Shown here: piece by piece, positions 14,567-21,249 of the stretch | How positions within the stretch are numbered: the first letter of the stretch is position 1 | How the letters are laid out: each line of letters begins with the position of its first letter | IMG/VR virus record: IMGVR_UViG_3300037963_002609 | Coordinates: 1-31,717 of that record | DNA: 31,717 nt | Reading direction: 5' to 3' (one strand) | Source of the DNA: a virus | Translations under genes and position numbers: made by a program | Notes under the pieces: generated by a model | Told to the model about the DNA's origin: nothing | Seen by the model: the letters and a program-made list of their open reading frames with translations, nothing else | Databases searched by the model: none

Positions 14567-14857
14567 CTATCTATAATATAAAGGTTGATAATACCATTGT
14601 ACTTGTGGTTGATAAGTAATTTGTCTTTCTTTTCTTAAAAACCAACACCGTTTTTCTGTAACAACTGGAACATTATAATAGTAAGGAACCCAACCATAAA
14701 CTACAGTTGGTTGCGGTACTACATACGTTACAGCAGGAACAGCAGTTTCTACTACTAATGGTGGTGGTGCAGGTGTAACTGGTACACTTGCTACCCACTC
14801 ACCAGTATATCCGATAGATGCCCATAATGCAACCGTTAAAAATAAAAATGTCCTCAT
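14567..14857 (-). CDS. Secreted Tyr/Pro-rich protein, planctomycete-like
   Basis: A 96-aa protein with a signal peptide (MRTFLFLTVALWASIGYTGE, cleavage probably after about residue 19), followed by a low-complexity region rich in Val, Pro and Tyr (VPVTPAPPPL, VVPQPTVVYGWVPYYYNVPVV), a Cys-Trp with basic residues (KRCWFLRKERQ), and a Tyr/Gln-rich end. Small exported proteins of this composition are frequent in planctomycetes; here it supports the host inference. It may be secreted to the periplasm or surface. SD GAGGA good. Confidence 0.75.
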   Translation of the reverse strand: MRTFLFLTVALWASIGYTGEWVASVPVTPAPPPLVVETAVPAVTYVVPQPTVVYGWVPYYYNVPVVTEKRCWFLRKERQITYQPQVQWYYQPLYYR

Positions 14858-14874
14858 AACATTCCTCTTTCTTT

Positions 14875-15426
14875 TTAAAATTTAATACTATTACCTTTTA
14901 TGCCTTTTAACTCATCCCTGAGTCTAAAAGCCCTATCTGTTTCTCTACTATTTAAAGTACCTTCATTAATATACTTTGCGGCTTCTTCATCTGTCATTGG
15001 AGTCATAGCCTCATCTTCATAATAATATTCCCAAGGCTTCCATCTAACTCTGATATTCTGTATCTCAGTTTTCCTATTACCATTTTCATCTGTGTAGGAA
15101 AATTTAACCCAATACCATTCTTCTGCTGCCATCGCTTCTTCAATAATCTCTACATCTTTGTATTTACCCATAACCCCAAATACTTTTAATCTACCTCGAC
15201 CATAAAGAAAGTTTAGAACACCTTCATCTTCAAAATCAATCGGGTAAAATATATTGTATATTGAGTTTTGAACAACAGGATACTTCCATCCTACATATTC
15301 AGCATTTAATAAAAATCCTACAGATAATCCTACAAACAATAAAAAGAACTGATAAAACAAAGTACGGCAAACAGTAATAAGTATCATAATGAAACCTGTG
15401 GTGGTTAGGAGGGATTTAAATGGCAT
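14875..15426 (-). CDS. Hypothetical 183-aa membrane-anchored protein
   Basis: Membrane segment at about residues 12-45 (GFIMILITVCRTLFYQFFLLFVGLSVGFLL), perhaps two short spans, then a soluble domain with a beta-rich part (GRLKVFGVMGKYKDVEIIEEAM; WYWVKFSYTDENGNRKTEIQNIRVRWKPW), which could be a small OB- or SH3-like fold, and a polar acidic tail. No family recognised. The start is uncertain: Met1 (15426) lacks an SD, Met14 (15387) has AGG 7 nt upstream. Confidence 0.65.
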   Translation of the reverse strand: MPFKSLLTTTGFIMILITVCRTLFYQFFLLFVGLSVGFLLNAEYVGWKYPVVQNSIYNIFYPIDFEDEGVLNFLYGRGRLKVFGVMGKYKDVEIIEEAMAAEEWYWVKFSYTDENGNRKTEIQNIRVRWKPWEYYYEDEAMTPMTDEEAAKYINEGTLNSRETDRAFRLRDELKGIKGNSIKF

Positions 15427-15437
15427 GATACTTATAT

Positions 15438-15626
15438 TTACACCTGTCCTTTAATAATACTTAAAATCCTACGAGATAATGCTGCTTGCCCTACAATTCT
15501 ACCATCATTATAGTCGTCAGCATAACCGGCAGTAGATTCAAGTCTATGTTGATCTTCTATTTTAGACTCACAGAGCCTAATGATTCTTGCTATCTTTTCA
15601 TTGTCCAGAACTAGATTACTATTCAT
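15438..15626 (-). CDS. Hypothetical 62-aa protein
   Basis: Helical protein (EKIARIIRLCESKIEDQHRLESTAGYADDYNDGRIVGQAALSRRILSII). The GYADDYNDGRIVGQ stretch is a possible loop between two helices. It has no SD of its own and overlaps a 23-aa membrane peptide at its start, so coupling is likely. No family recognised. Confidence 0.6.
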   Translation of the reverse strand: MNSNLVLDNEKIARIIRLCESKIEDQHRLESTAGYADDYNDGRIVGQAALSRRILSIIKGQV

Positions 15627-15694
15627 TTAAAGTATGTATGAAAAAACATTTCTAATAATAAAATTACTACAACAGTAATTAATAACTCATTCAT
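15623..15694 (-). CDS. Possible 23-aa membrane peptide
   Basis: MNELLITVVVILLLEMFFHTYFK: a single hydrophobic helix. The start overlaps the previous stop by 8 nt and its stop overlaps the following ATG as ATGA, a geometry that is unlikely by chance in both directions. SD weak. Otherwise unrecognised. Confidence 0.4.
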   Translation of the reverse strand: MNELLITVVVILLLEMFFHTYFK

Positions 15695-15923
15695 CTTTTT
15701 TGAAGCCGTATTTACTTCTAGCATAATCTACCACTTGTCCAGCGGTAAAGGGAACAGTATTACCACCAAGATAATATTCCGTAACTAATTTTCTAACTTC
15801 CCTGTTAACTTTTATATTTGAGTATATATCATTATATACACCCCTGTATTCTAAAAGAATATAAGTTCTAATTGATGCGGAAAATTTACCTACTGCTGCT
15901 CTTAATTTTTTGTTATCCTTCAT
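15687..15923 (-). CDS. Hypothetical 78-aa basic protein
   Basis: Begins MKDNKKLRAAVGKFSASIRTYIL and ends with a region FTAGQVVDYARSKYGFKKDE; the length and pattern suggest a compact helical domain, with positive charge that could bind nucleic acid. The start is in ATGA overlap with the gene upstream. No family recognised. Confidence 0.65.
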   Translation of the reverse strand: MKDNKKLRAAVGKFSASIRTYILLEYRGVYNDIYSNIKVNREVRKLVTEYYLGGNTVPFTAGQVVDYARSKYGFKKDE

Positions 15924-16120
15924 GGGTTCAACCTAAGCATAGCTATAATTTTATTAGCAGTCCTGTCTTCGTCATAACTTCTATTACGAGAATCTTCAAG
16001 AAGATGTTTTACCTTATCTTTGTTCTTAGCAGTTTGTACTTTCTTTAAAGTACTATTGCCATACTCACTAGAGATATAATTAAAAACATTTTTATTAAAC
16101 GATTCAACTGTTTTACTCAT
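15920..16120 (-). CDS. Hypothetical 66-aa basic protein
   Basis: Begins MSKTVESFNKNVFNYISSEYG; Lys- and Asn-rich, ends ANKIIAMLRLNP. It resembles the gene that follows it (both have a short N-terminal helix with a Y-I-x-x-E-Y-like block: YISSEYG here, YILLEYRG there), which suggests an old tandem duplication. No family recognised. Confidence 0.65.
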   Translation of the reverse strand: MSKTVESFNKNVFNYISSEYGNSTLKKVQTAKNKDKVKHLLEDSRNRSYDEDRTANKIIAMLRLNP

Positions 16121-16337
16121 CTTCTATATCTTCTCCATAAAGGTCTTTCCAACAATCATCACAAGTGTTGGATATTAATAATTCACGTTCTGCTGCTGAT
16201 AAATAACTCAAAGCATCTTGAATATATTTATCTCCACTCAACCAAGACTCTATATCTTTTCTATCAGCTATAATTACAAATTCTTTATGACAACTATAAC
16301 AGATTACGGGATATGGGTAGTCATTTGTATATATCAT
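16113..16337 (-). CDS. Small two-CxxC protein, possible zinc binder
   Basis: A 74-aa protein with CYSC at about 13-16 and CDDC at about 58-61, separated by a helical segment with a charged middle. The two pairs could bind one zinc ion or a metal cluster. An acidic C-terminus (YGEDIEDE) follows. No family recognised. Confidence 0.6.
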   Translation of the reverse strand: MIYTNDYPYPVICYSCHKEFVIIADRKDIESWLSGDKYIQDALSYLSAAERELLISNTCDDCWKDLYGEDIEDE

Positions 16338-16339
16338 AA

Positions 16340-16852
16340 TTAATAACTATGAACAGTCCAAGTTGTTTCGTTAATACAATCTGTACCTAATGTTTCAGCA
16401 AGTTCTTTGCCCTCATCAGTCATTACAGTTTCAAACAAACCGTATGACTCAAACATAATGTACAGCACATCAGTCATTATATCATAACCTGATTCCCTGT
16501 TACTGTCAAATATTCTTAGACTCCAATCAGGTAATTTTTCAGGGTCGATTCCTGTATGTTCGCAAAATGTTCTAATCATAAACTCATTACGTTCACGATC
16601 ATTTTCATAACCAGATGAGTATTCGCTTTCGTCCCCATCAAACCGCCCGATACTAAGTTCATTAATAAATGTGTCGATAAACCCATCTCTGTTTTTAGTC
16701 ATAGCAGCAAGTGCTTCTTCATCAATATATTTTTCTTGATATAAAACATTTGCAATTAATTGTCTGTTTGCTTTCTTCTTAATCTCATTTCTGTGAAGAA
16801 AATCTACGACCTCAATAGCAACGGCACTTTCTGTAAAAATATCACTGCCCAT
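16340..16852 (-). CDS. Hypothetical 170-aa acidic protein
   Basis: Begins MGSDIFTESAVAIEVVDFLHRNEIKKKANRQLIANVLY, helical, then a strongly acidic middle (GRFDGDESEYSSGYENDRERNEF) and a helix-rich end. No catalytic motif visible. SD GGAGG at 10 nt, which is slightly long but clear. Possibly a DNA-mimic-like acidic phage protein, though the charge alone does not prove it. Confidence 0.65.
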   Translation of the reverse strand: MGSDIFTESAVAIEVVDFLHRNEIKKKANRQLIANVLYQEKYIDEEALAAMTKNRDGFIDTFINELSIGRFDGDESEYSSGYENDRERNEFMIRTFCEHTGIDPEKLPDWSLRIFDSNRESGYDIMTDVLYIMFESYGLFETVMTDEGKELAETLGTDCINETTWTVHSY

Positions 16853-17025
16853 TATTCATCAGCCTCCTTAGCAAATCTATAGTATAATCTTTCTACCTCT
16901 TTTAAATTGTAAGAATAGGGAGCAACATTTTCTCCATTCTTATTATTCCATCTCATATCTTCATGCAGAGAATCCAGTGCATCAAGAACAATATCCATAT
17001 CATTTTCTTCAATAAGATATTTCAT
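16852..17025 (-). CDS. Hypothetical 57-aa acidic protein
   Basis: MKYLIEENDMDIVLDALDSLHEDMRW..., then a short aromatic C-terminus (VERLYYRFAKEADE). Start overlaps the stop upstream as TAATG, and its end carries the SD of the following gene. No family recognised. Confidence 0.6.
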   Translation of the reverse strand: MKYLIEENDMDIVLDALDSLHEDMRWNNKNGENVAPYSYNLKEVERLYYRFAKEADE

Positions 17026-17312
17026 TAAATCTTATCCTTCAATAAATCTTCGAGAAATTCTTTAGCGACATGATCTGGGTCTTCTTCTACTCTTACATCA
17101 CATACATCTAGTTCACCATCAAAACTATTAGTGTACGCTTGACCCAAATCCTCTAAGATATATTCATCTCGTTCATCTTCGTCTAGCTGAAGATATTCTG
17201 TGCCTGTAATAATAATCATTTGAGATTCTCTTACTGGCCCAATGTATTGAAATCTTATATGTTCAGGATCAGCTTCAACCCAACCATTAAATCCTATAAT
17301 AATTTTACTCAT
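17025..17312 (-). CDS. Hypothetical 95-aa acidic protein
   Basis: Starts at the ATG with AAAGGA upstream; the longer reading would run into the promoter. Begins MSKIIIGFNGWVEADPEHIRFQYIG, with a hydrophobic beta core and an acidic second half (TEYLQLDEDERDEYILEDLG... VRVEEDPDHVAKEFLEDLL). Unrecognised. First gene of a short unit with its own CGATA promoter. Confidence 0.7.
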   Translation of the reverse strand: MSKIIIGFNGWVEADPEHIRFQYIGPVRESQMIIITGTEYLQLDEDERDEYILEDLGQAYTNSFDGELDVCDVRVEEDPDHVAKEFLEDLLKDKI

Positions 17313-17334
17313 CTCAAATCCTTTCTTTAGTCCA

Positions 17335-17362
17335 AGTATACCATAAATATCGGCGTTGTCAA
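17335..17362 (-). promoter_or_regulatory. Promoter with CGATA spacer element (17312 unit)
   Basis: -35 TTGACA (17357-17362), -10 TATACT (17335-17340), 16-bp spacer with GCCGATA. Confidence 0.75.
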
Positions 17363-17371
17363 CACCAAACT

Positions 17372-17530
17372 TTAGTGCCAATTTCGGATTATGTTAGCCA
17401 CTATGAATAAATTAGTTACAATAGCTTGCATGACAAGAATAGTTCTAATAAAAGCTATACCATCGCTTTGTCTATCTGTCGTCCCAGCTTTTTCACCTAA
17501 TGCTTTGCACCAGATTTTCCAAATATTCAT
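17372..17530 (-). CDS. 52-aa single-span membrane protein
   Basis: MNIWKIWCKALGEKAGTTDRQSDGIAFIRTILVMQAIVTNLFIVANIIRNWH: a polar N-terminal half, then one hydrophobic helix (about residues 27-47). It resembles the small membrane proteins of many phages. The stop overlaps the region of the next promoter. ATGA-like overlap with the gene upstream. Confidence 0.6.
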   Translation of the reverse strand: MNIWKIWCKALGEKAGTTDRQSDGIAFIRTILVMQAIVTNLFIVANIIRNWH

Positions 17531-17739
17531 TTTTTATTACAGTAATCGTATATAAAATCTGCTAATTGTAAAAGTCTATAGTTATCAATATAGGAACACA
17601 AATTAGTAAAACTTTTATATGGCATATCTTCATGCGTACTTTTTTTATCTATGATACTAATAAATGTCTTACCATTTACTTGTTCTAGTTCAACAGTGAA
17701 CATTGATCTATCATCTAATTTACAATGTCTTCTTTTCAT
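17527..17739 (-). CDS. Hypothetical 70-aa protein
   Basis: Begins MKRRHCKLDDRSMFTVELEQVNGKTFISII, likely beta-hairpin, then a helical C-terminus (YIDNYRLLQLADFIYDYCNKK). No recognised family. Start overlaps the stop of the gene upstream as ATGG(C)C region; SD poor. Confidence 0.55.
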   Translation of the reverse strand: MKRRHCKLDDRSMFTVELEQVNGKTFISIIDKKSTHEDMPYKSFTNLCSYIDNYRLLQLADFIYDYCNKK

Positions 17740-18014
17740 GGCCCAGTATTAATCCATATTAATTGTTGAACATAACAAACTAAAGCTATCATTATTCCCA
17801 CTAAAATAATTGGTGCAATCCAATAATGAAGGAGAATGTTAGAACGTATATGAATAGACCAATAATCACTGATCGCATTGTTAATTTCGTCCTTTGAATA
17901 TCCTTCATTCTTTAACACCCAATGTATTTGTTCCTCTGTTAATTGATCTTCTTCATCCCAATATCTTCTTGCCATTACTAATAGGCGTTCATCCTCATCT
18001 ATATTTCTGTACAT
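17736..18014 (-). CDS. 92-aa protein with C-terminal membrane anchor
   Basis: Charged N-terminal helices (MYRNIDEDERLLVMARRYWDEEDQLTEEQIHWVLKNEGYSKDEINNAISDYW), which resemble a UBA-like or HTH-like three-helix bundle, and a C-terminal hydrophobic segment at about residues 65-85 (YWIAPIILVGIMIALVCYVQQ). A tail-anchored orientation is likely. SD weak. No family recognised. Confidence 0.6.
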   Translation of the reverse strand: MYRNIDEDERLLVMARRYWDEEDQLTEEQIHWVLKNEGYSKDEINNAISDYWSIHIRSNILLHYWIAPIILVGIMIALVCYVQQLIWINTGP

Positions 18015-18051
18015 CTTTCTATTATCATTTCTACCGCCTTTAGGTAAAAAC

Positions 18052-18276
18052 TTACTTCCAAAACTGATACCATTTTTTCTTTCCAGAAGGTTTATTTTCT
18101 TCTTCTTTTTGTTTTTGATTAAATTTAATTATTGTATCTTTTGATTCATAATCTCTGTAGGGAAAAGTAGGAGTCATCTTTGGTTCTGCACTATCCTGTA
18201 GCTTTTTTATTTTCTTCCTATGAATTTCATCTTTAGCTTGTTGTATCGTATCTTTTATAGAATAATTTCTGGGCAT
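18052..18276 (-). CDS. Hypothetical 74-aa Lys-rich protein
   Basis: Begins MPRNYSIKDTIQQAKDEIHRKKIKKLQDSAEPKM and ends KPSGKKKWYQFWK: strongly basic with a short conserved-looking Trp-containing end, typical of peripheral membrane or nucleic-acid binding peptides. SD GAGGA is good. It overlaps the next gene upstream by 44 nt. Confidence 0.55.
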   Translation of the reverse strand: MPRNYSIKDTIQQAKDEIHRKKIKKLQDSAEPKMTPTFPYRDYESKDTIIKFNQKQKEEENKPSGKKKWYQFWK

Positions 18277-18427
18277 CTGTATCTTTCCTCAGTATCTCTA
18301 GTTGATCTTGTGCATTTATAATATCAAATAATTCAACTTTTTTACCTTGTTTCAAACGAGACAACACATACTCTATAGGTTCTCCATACCTTTGTCGAGT
18401 TTCTTCTTTGTACTCTTTGTGGTTCAA
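18233..18427 (-). CDS. Hypothetical 64-aa protein (TTG start)
   Basis: Soluble helical protein ending YKRYDTTS. The most likely start is TTG at 18427, which has GGGAG 6 nt upstream and overlaps the stop of the glycosylase as TTGA; the alternative TTG at 18454 has no SD. In this reading it begins with NHKEYKEETRQRYGEPIEYV. No family recognised. Confidence 0.5.
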   Translation of the reverse strand: MNHKEYKEETRQRYGEPIEYVLSRLKQGKKVELFDIINAQDQLEILRKDTDAQKLFYKRYDTTS

Positions 18428-19002
18428 TCTAATCTCCCACTCATTTCTGTCCAAATCATAAGGTCTGCTTGAGCCAATGTCAAGCCTGTATAATGTTGCT
18501 CCATAAGATATTTACACAATCCTGCATATTGTGCATATTTTTCTGGGTTTTGTGGAGTATTTTTTGGAGCCTCTTTTATACCACATTTTTCTCTCATCCA
18601 TCTCAAAATATGGGTATCTAACACAACTTCGTCACAAAATTCTCTAGTATGCAACAGAAAGAATCTGGCAGTCTTTGGCCCAACGCCATAAACATCCATC
18701 AAATCTTCTCTGGTGCAAGTTCTCAAATCTAATTTACTAGAAAAATATAATGCCTTGCGTATTCTATCATACTGACCTGTCTTATGTGCCTTCAAATAGT
18801 TATGAAGTTCTGATAACTTGAGGCTTTTAATAAACTCAAATGGAGTCATATCTCCTCTATCTTTGAGTAGTTTAGTAACTAATCTAGCAGTTGTATCGCT
18901 ATTCTTACCGGCGACAAGGATACAGAATATCCAGAACGATTGCAGTTCTACGTCTGTACGATTGTAATTAGTAATATCTTTAGGATCAATCAAAGTTTCC
19001 AT
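18424..19002 (-). CDS. HhH-GPD DNA glycosylase
   Basis: Base-excision repair enzyme, 192 aa. The helix-hairpin-helix GVGPKTA (residues 106-112) with Lys110, then VVLDTHILRW, where Asp129 is the catalytic Asp: together they match endonuclease III/AlkA-type proteins. No C-terminal 4Fe-4S Cys set is present, which points to the non-cluster branch. Lys110 at the Nth-type lysine position suggests lyase activity, but substrate is unknown. The ATG has GGAG 9 nt upstream and the gene has its own CGATA promoter. It may act with UvdE and ligase on damaged phage or host DNA. Confidence 0.85.
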   Translation of the reverse strand: METLIDPKDITNYNRTDVELQSFWIFCILVAGKNSDTTARLVTKLLKDRGDMTPFEFIKSLKLSELHNYLKAHKTGQYDRIRKALYFSSKLDLRTCTREDLMDVYGVGPKTARFFLLHTREFCDEVVLDTHILRWMREKCGIKEAPKNTPQNPEKYAQYAGLCKYLMEQHYTGLTLAQADLMIWTEMSGRLD

Positions 19003-19029
19003 AATATGTTCTCCAAGAGCGTTTCCTCA

Positions 19030-19057
19030 AGTATAACATATTATCGTCTTATGTCAA
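19030..19057 (-). promoter_or_regulatory. Promoter with CGATA spacer element (HhH-GPD unit)
   Basis: -35 TTGACA (19052-19057), -10 TATACT (19030-19035), 16-bp spacer with GACGATAA. Confidence 0.75.
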
Positions 19058-19071
19058 TAGCAAACTTTAAT

Positions 19072-19533
19072 TTATTTACTACTGCGTGGATGTCCCTTTG
19101 GTAGTAAATCGTTGTCTTGTTTATAACCAGAGTTTGAAGGTCTACCTGTTCTTAGTAGTGTAAGAAAAGCATTAACTCTTGCCATAGCCCAACCATCTCT
19201 ACTCATTTTAGGAGCATGGGAAGTAGAATAAGCACCAGCACCCCGTCTATATACTGCTTTTAACATTCCTAGTGTAGCTTTACTACCTTTGCCCTTTTTA
19301 TTATGCTCACTAACTTTATTCTTTAGCTTATCAATAGTCTTTTTACTGAATGTAATCTTGCCTTTATCATCTTTGGCACTATCAGGCTTATTTTTCTTGC
19401 TACCTTTTTTCTGATCTTTTTTAGGTGCAGGAGTTCTGCGAGGGTCTTTTGGCCCCGGCTTGTCGCCTTTAGTTGTCATACATTTCGCTTCAGCATACTC
19501 ATTTAAAGCATCTAGGTATTTGTTAGTTTGCAT
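19072..19533 (-). CDS. DUF5824-like basic protein
   Basis: A 153-aa protein with a helical start, a long Lys/Pro-rich linker (residues about 20-65, KKDQKKGSKKNK etc.), and a C-terminal region VYRRGAGAYSTSHAPKMSRDGWAMARVNAFLTLL. This last block is the best-conserved part of a phage family that I recall as DUF5824; its function is unclear and it has been seen in head or packaging neighbourhoods. The basic linker could bind DNA. SD GGAG good. It follows the planctomycete-type cassette by 32 nt, in the same direction, and probably ends its transcript. Confidence 0.7.
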   Translation of the reverse strand: MQTNKYLDALNEYAEAKCMTTKGDKPGPKDPRRTPAPKKDQKKGSKKNKPDSAKDDKGKITFSKKTIDKLKNKVSEHNKKGKGSKATLGMLKAVYRRGAGAYSTSHAPKMSRDGWAMARVNAFLTLLRTGRPSNSGYKQDNDLLPKGHPRSSK

Positions 19534-19564
19534 AATATATTCTCCTTTTAAAACTTATACACCA

Positions 19565-19945
19565 CTATTGTTTGCCTCCCTTCAGTTCAGCAATATTCTG
19601 TGCAATATTTACTAATCTATCCCAATTTTTTTCAATATATTCAGGTGGGCCACCCATATCAGCTTGTGCTACTGCTATTTCTTCCGTTGGAACCATCTCA
19701 ATGGCATCCCAAGGACAAACTAAAAGATCATATATTTTACCCTTACCACCGGGAACATGGATACATTGTTCGCAACCTATACAAGTCTCCAGATCAATCT
19801 CACACCATTGAGTTACTCCATCTTTAATTTGGAATATACAATCCACAGGACAAACTTCTAAACAACTTTCACATCCAGTACAATTATCTGCCTGAATGAT
19901 TGCTAATTCTTTAGGAATTTTTTTTCTTGGTTTCTTCTTTGCCAT
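19565..19945 (-). CDS. Ferredoxin, two 4Fe-4S sites
   Basis: A 126-aa low-potential electron carrier. Site one is CTGCESCLEVCP (residues about 22-33, the canonical CxxCxxCxxxCP); site two is CIGCEQCIHVP with the fourth Cys further on in LLVCPWDAIEM. The insert between the third and fourth Cys of site two (VPGGKGKIYDLLV) is unusual and matches ferredoxins that I associate with planctomycetes. The N-terminus is Lys-rich, no signal peptide, so it is cytoplasmic. It starts in a TAATG overlap with the DUF1501 stop. What it reduces is unknown; a partner for the exported proteins upstream cannot be assumed. Confidence 0.9.
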   Translation of the reverse strand: MAKKKPRKKIPKELAIIQADNCTGCESCLEVCPVDCIFQIKDGVTQWCEIDLETCIGCEQCIHVPGGKGKIYDLLVCPWDAIEMVPTEEIAVAQADMGGPPEYIEKNWDRLVNIAQNIAELKGGKQ

Positions 19946-21249
19946 TATGCTATAATATCGTGTTGAATATTACCAAACACATCTGTTAATCTAAAGTCTC
20001 TACCACTATATCTATATGTTAATTTACTATGGTCAATACCCATTAGATGTAATATAGTGGCATGTAAATCGTGCATATCCATACTATATTCTGCAACAGC
20101 TTTATGTCCAAAATCATCTGTGCGACCATATCTTTGTCCACCTTTAATACCACCACCTGCCATCCACATAGAGAATCCACCATTATTATGATCTCTACCT
20201 GTTGCTCCTTCTTTTATACCGGGAGTTCTACCAAACTCACTTCCAAATAATATAATAGTATCTTCAAATAATCCACAGTCTTTTAAGTCTTGTATAAGCC
20301 CACCGATAGGTTTATCAATAGCAGTTGCTTGCTTCTTTAAATTATCATTAATATTCTGGTGCATATCCCATCCACCATGACCAATCTCTACAAATCTAAC
20401 TCCTGATTCTGTAAATTTCTTTGCTAATAAACATTGTTTACCAAATTTAGCAGTAGCCTTATCATTGATACCATACTTATTTAATACTGCTGGAGGTTCA
20501 TTTGTTATATCAATAGTACTTGGCACACTTGTCTGCATTCTAAAAGCCAGTTCATAACTCTCAATCAATCCTTCTAGTCTACTATTTTCTGCACCATCTT
20601 TTAAGTGCATCTGATTAAAATCTCTTAATAAGTCTAAATCTTTCCTTTGTTTTTCTTTTGTTGTTGATCTGTTTACAAGATTAGGAATAGGACTCTTAAT
20701 ATTACCAGCATTGATAGCAGTACCCTGATATATCGCAGGTAGGAAAGCACTACCATAATTATCAGGCCCAATACCAGCATCTATTGTTATAAATCCCGGC
20801 AACTCTTTGTTCTCTGTGCCTAATCCATATAATAACCAACTACCCATACTAGGTCTACTGAATTGAAAATTACCTGTATGTAATAATGTTCTAGCTTGAT
20901 TATGATTACCTGTTTTGCTTTTCATACCATTAAGTAAACATAAATCATCTGCGTGTTTTCTAAGATGTGGAAAGTTCTCACTAATTTCTATACCGCTATC
21001 TCCTGCTGGAGTTAAAGGTACTCCCGGTTTTACAATCTTCCTACCTTTACTTACAGGATCATCTGTACCATCTTTCTCAACCATTAAAGGTTTATGGTCA
21101 AAAGTATCGGTATGAGTCATGCCACCATTCATATACATAAAGATAACTCTTTTATTATTCTTTATAGCCTCTTCTGCCATCAGTCCTTTTAATGCTAACA
21201 TACCGAAACCGAAACTACTGGCTTGTAATAAATTTCTTCTATTTAACAT
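19945..21249 (-). CDS. DUF1501 protein, planctomycete-type, Tat-exported
   Basis: A 434-aa protein of the DUF1501 family (alkaline-phosphatase/sulfatase-like fold), abundant in Planctomycetota. The N-terminus MLNRRNLLQASSFGFGMLAL has a twin arginine followed by a hydrophobic stretch, so export by Tat is likely. Family blocks seen are VIFMYMNGGMTHTDTFDHKP, HNQARTLLHTGN, GHGGWDMHQN, LFGSEFGRTP, RDHNNGGFSMWMAGGGIKGG and MHDLHATILHLMGIDH. The predicted metal-binding residues (Asp, His) are present. It overlaps the PSD1 gene by 11 nt. PSD1-DUF1501 pairs are usual in planctomycetes, where they are thought to act on polymers; the substrate is not known. Confidence 0.93.
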   Translation of the reverse strand: MLNRRNLLQASSFGFGMLALKGLMAEEAIKNNKRVIFMYMNGGMTHTDTFDHKPLMVEKDGTDDPVSKGRKIVKPGVPLTPAGDSGIEISENFPHLRKHADDLCLLNGMKSKTGNHNQARTLLHTGNFQFSRPSMGSWLLYGLGTENKELPGFITIDAGIGPDNYGSAFLPAIYQGTAINAGNIKSPIPNLVNRSTTKEKQRKDLDLLRDFNQMHLKDGAENSRLEGLIESYELAFRMQTSVPSTIDITNEPPAVLNKYGINDKATAKFGKQCLLAKKFTESGVRFVEIGHGGWDMHQNINDNLKKQATAIDKPIGGLIQDLKDCGLFEDTIILFGSEFGRTPGIKEGATGRDHNNGGFSMWMAGGGIKGGQRYGRTDDFGHKAVAEYSMDMHDLHATILHLMGIDHSKLTYRYSGRDFRLTDVFGNIQHDIIA

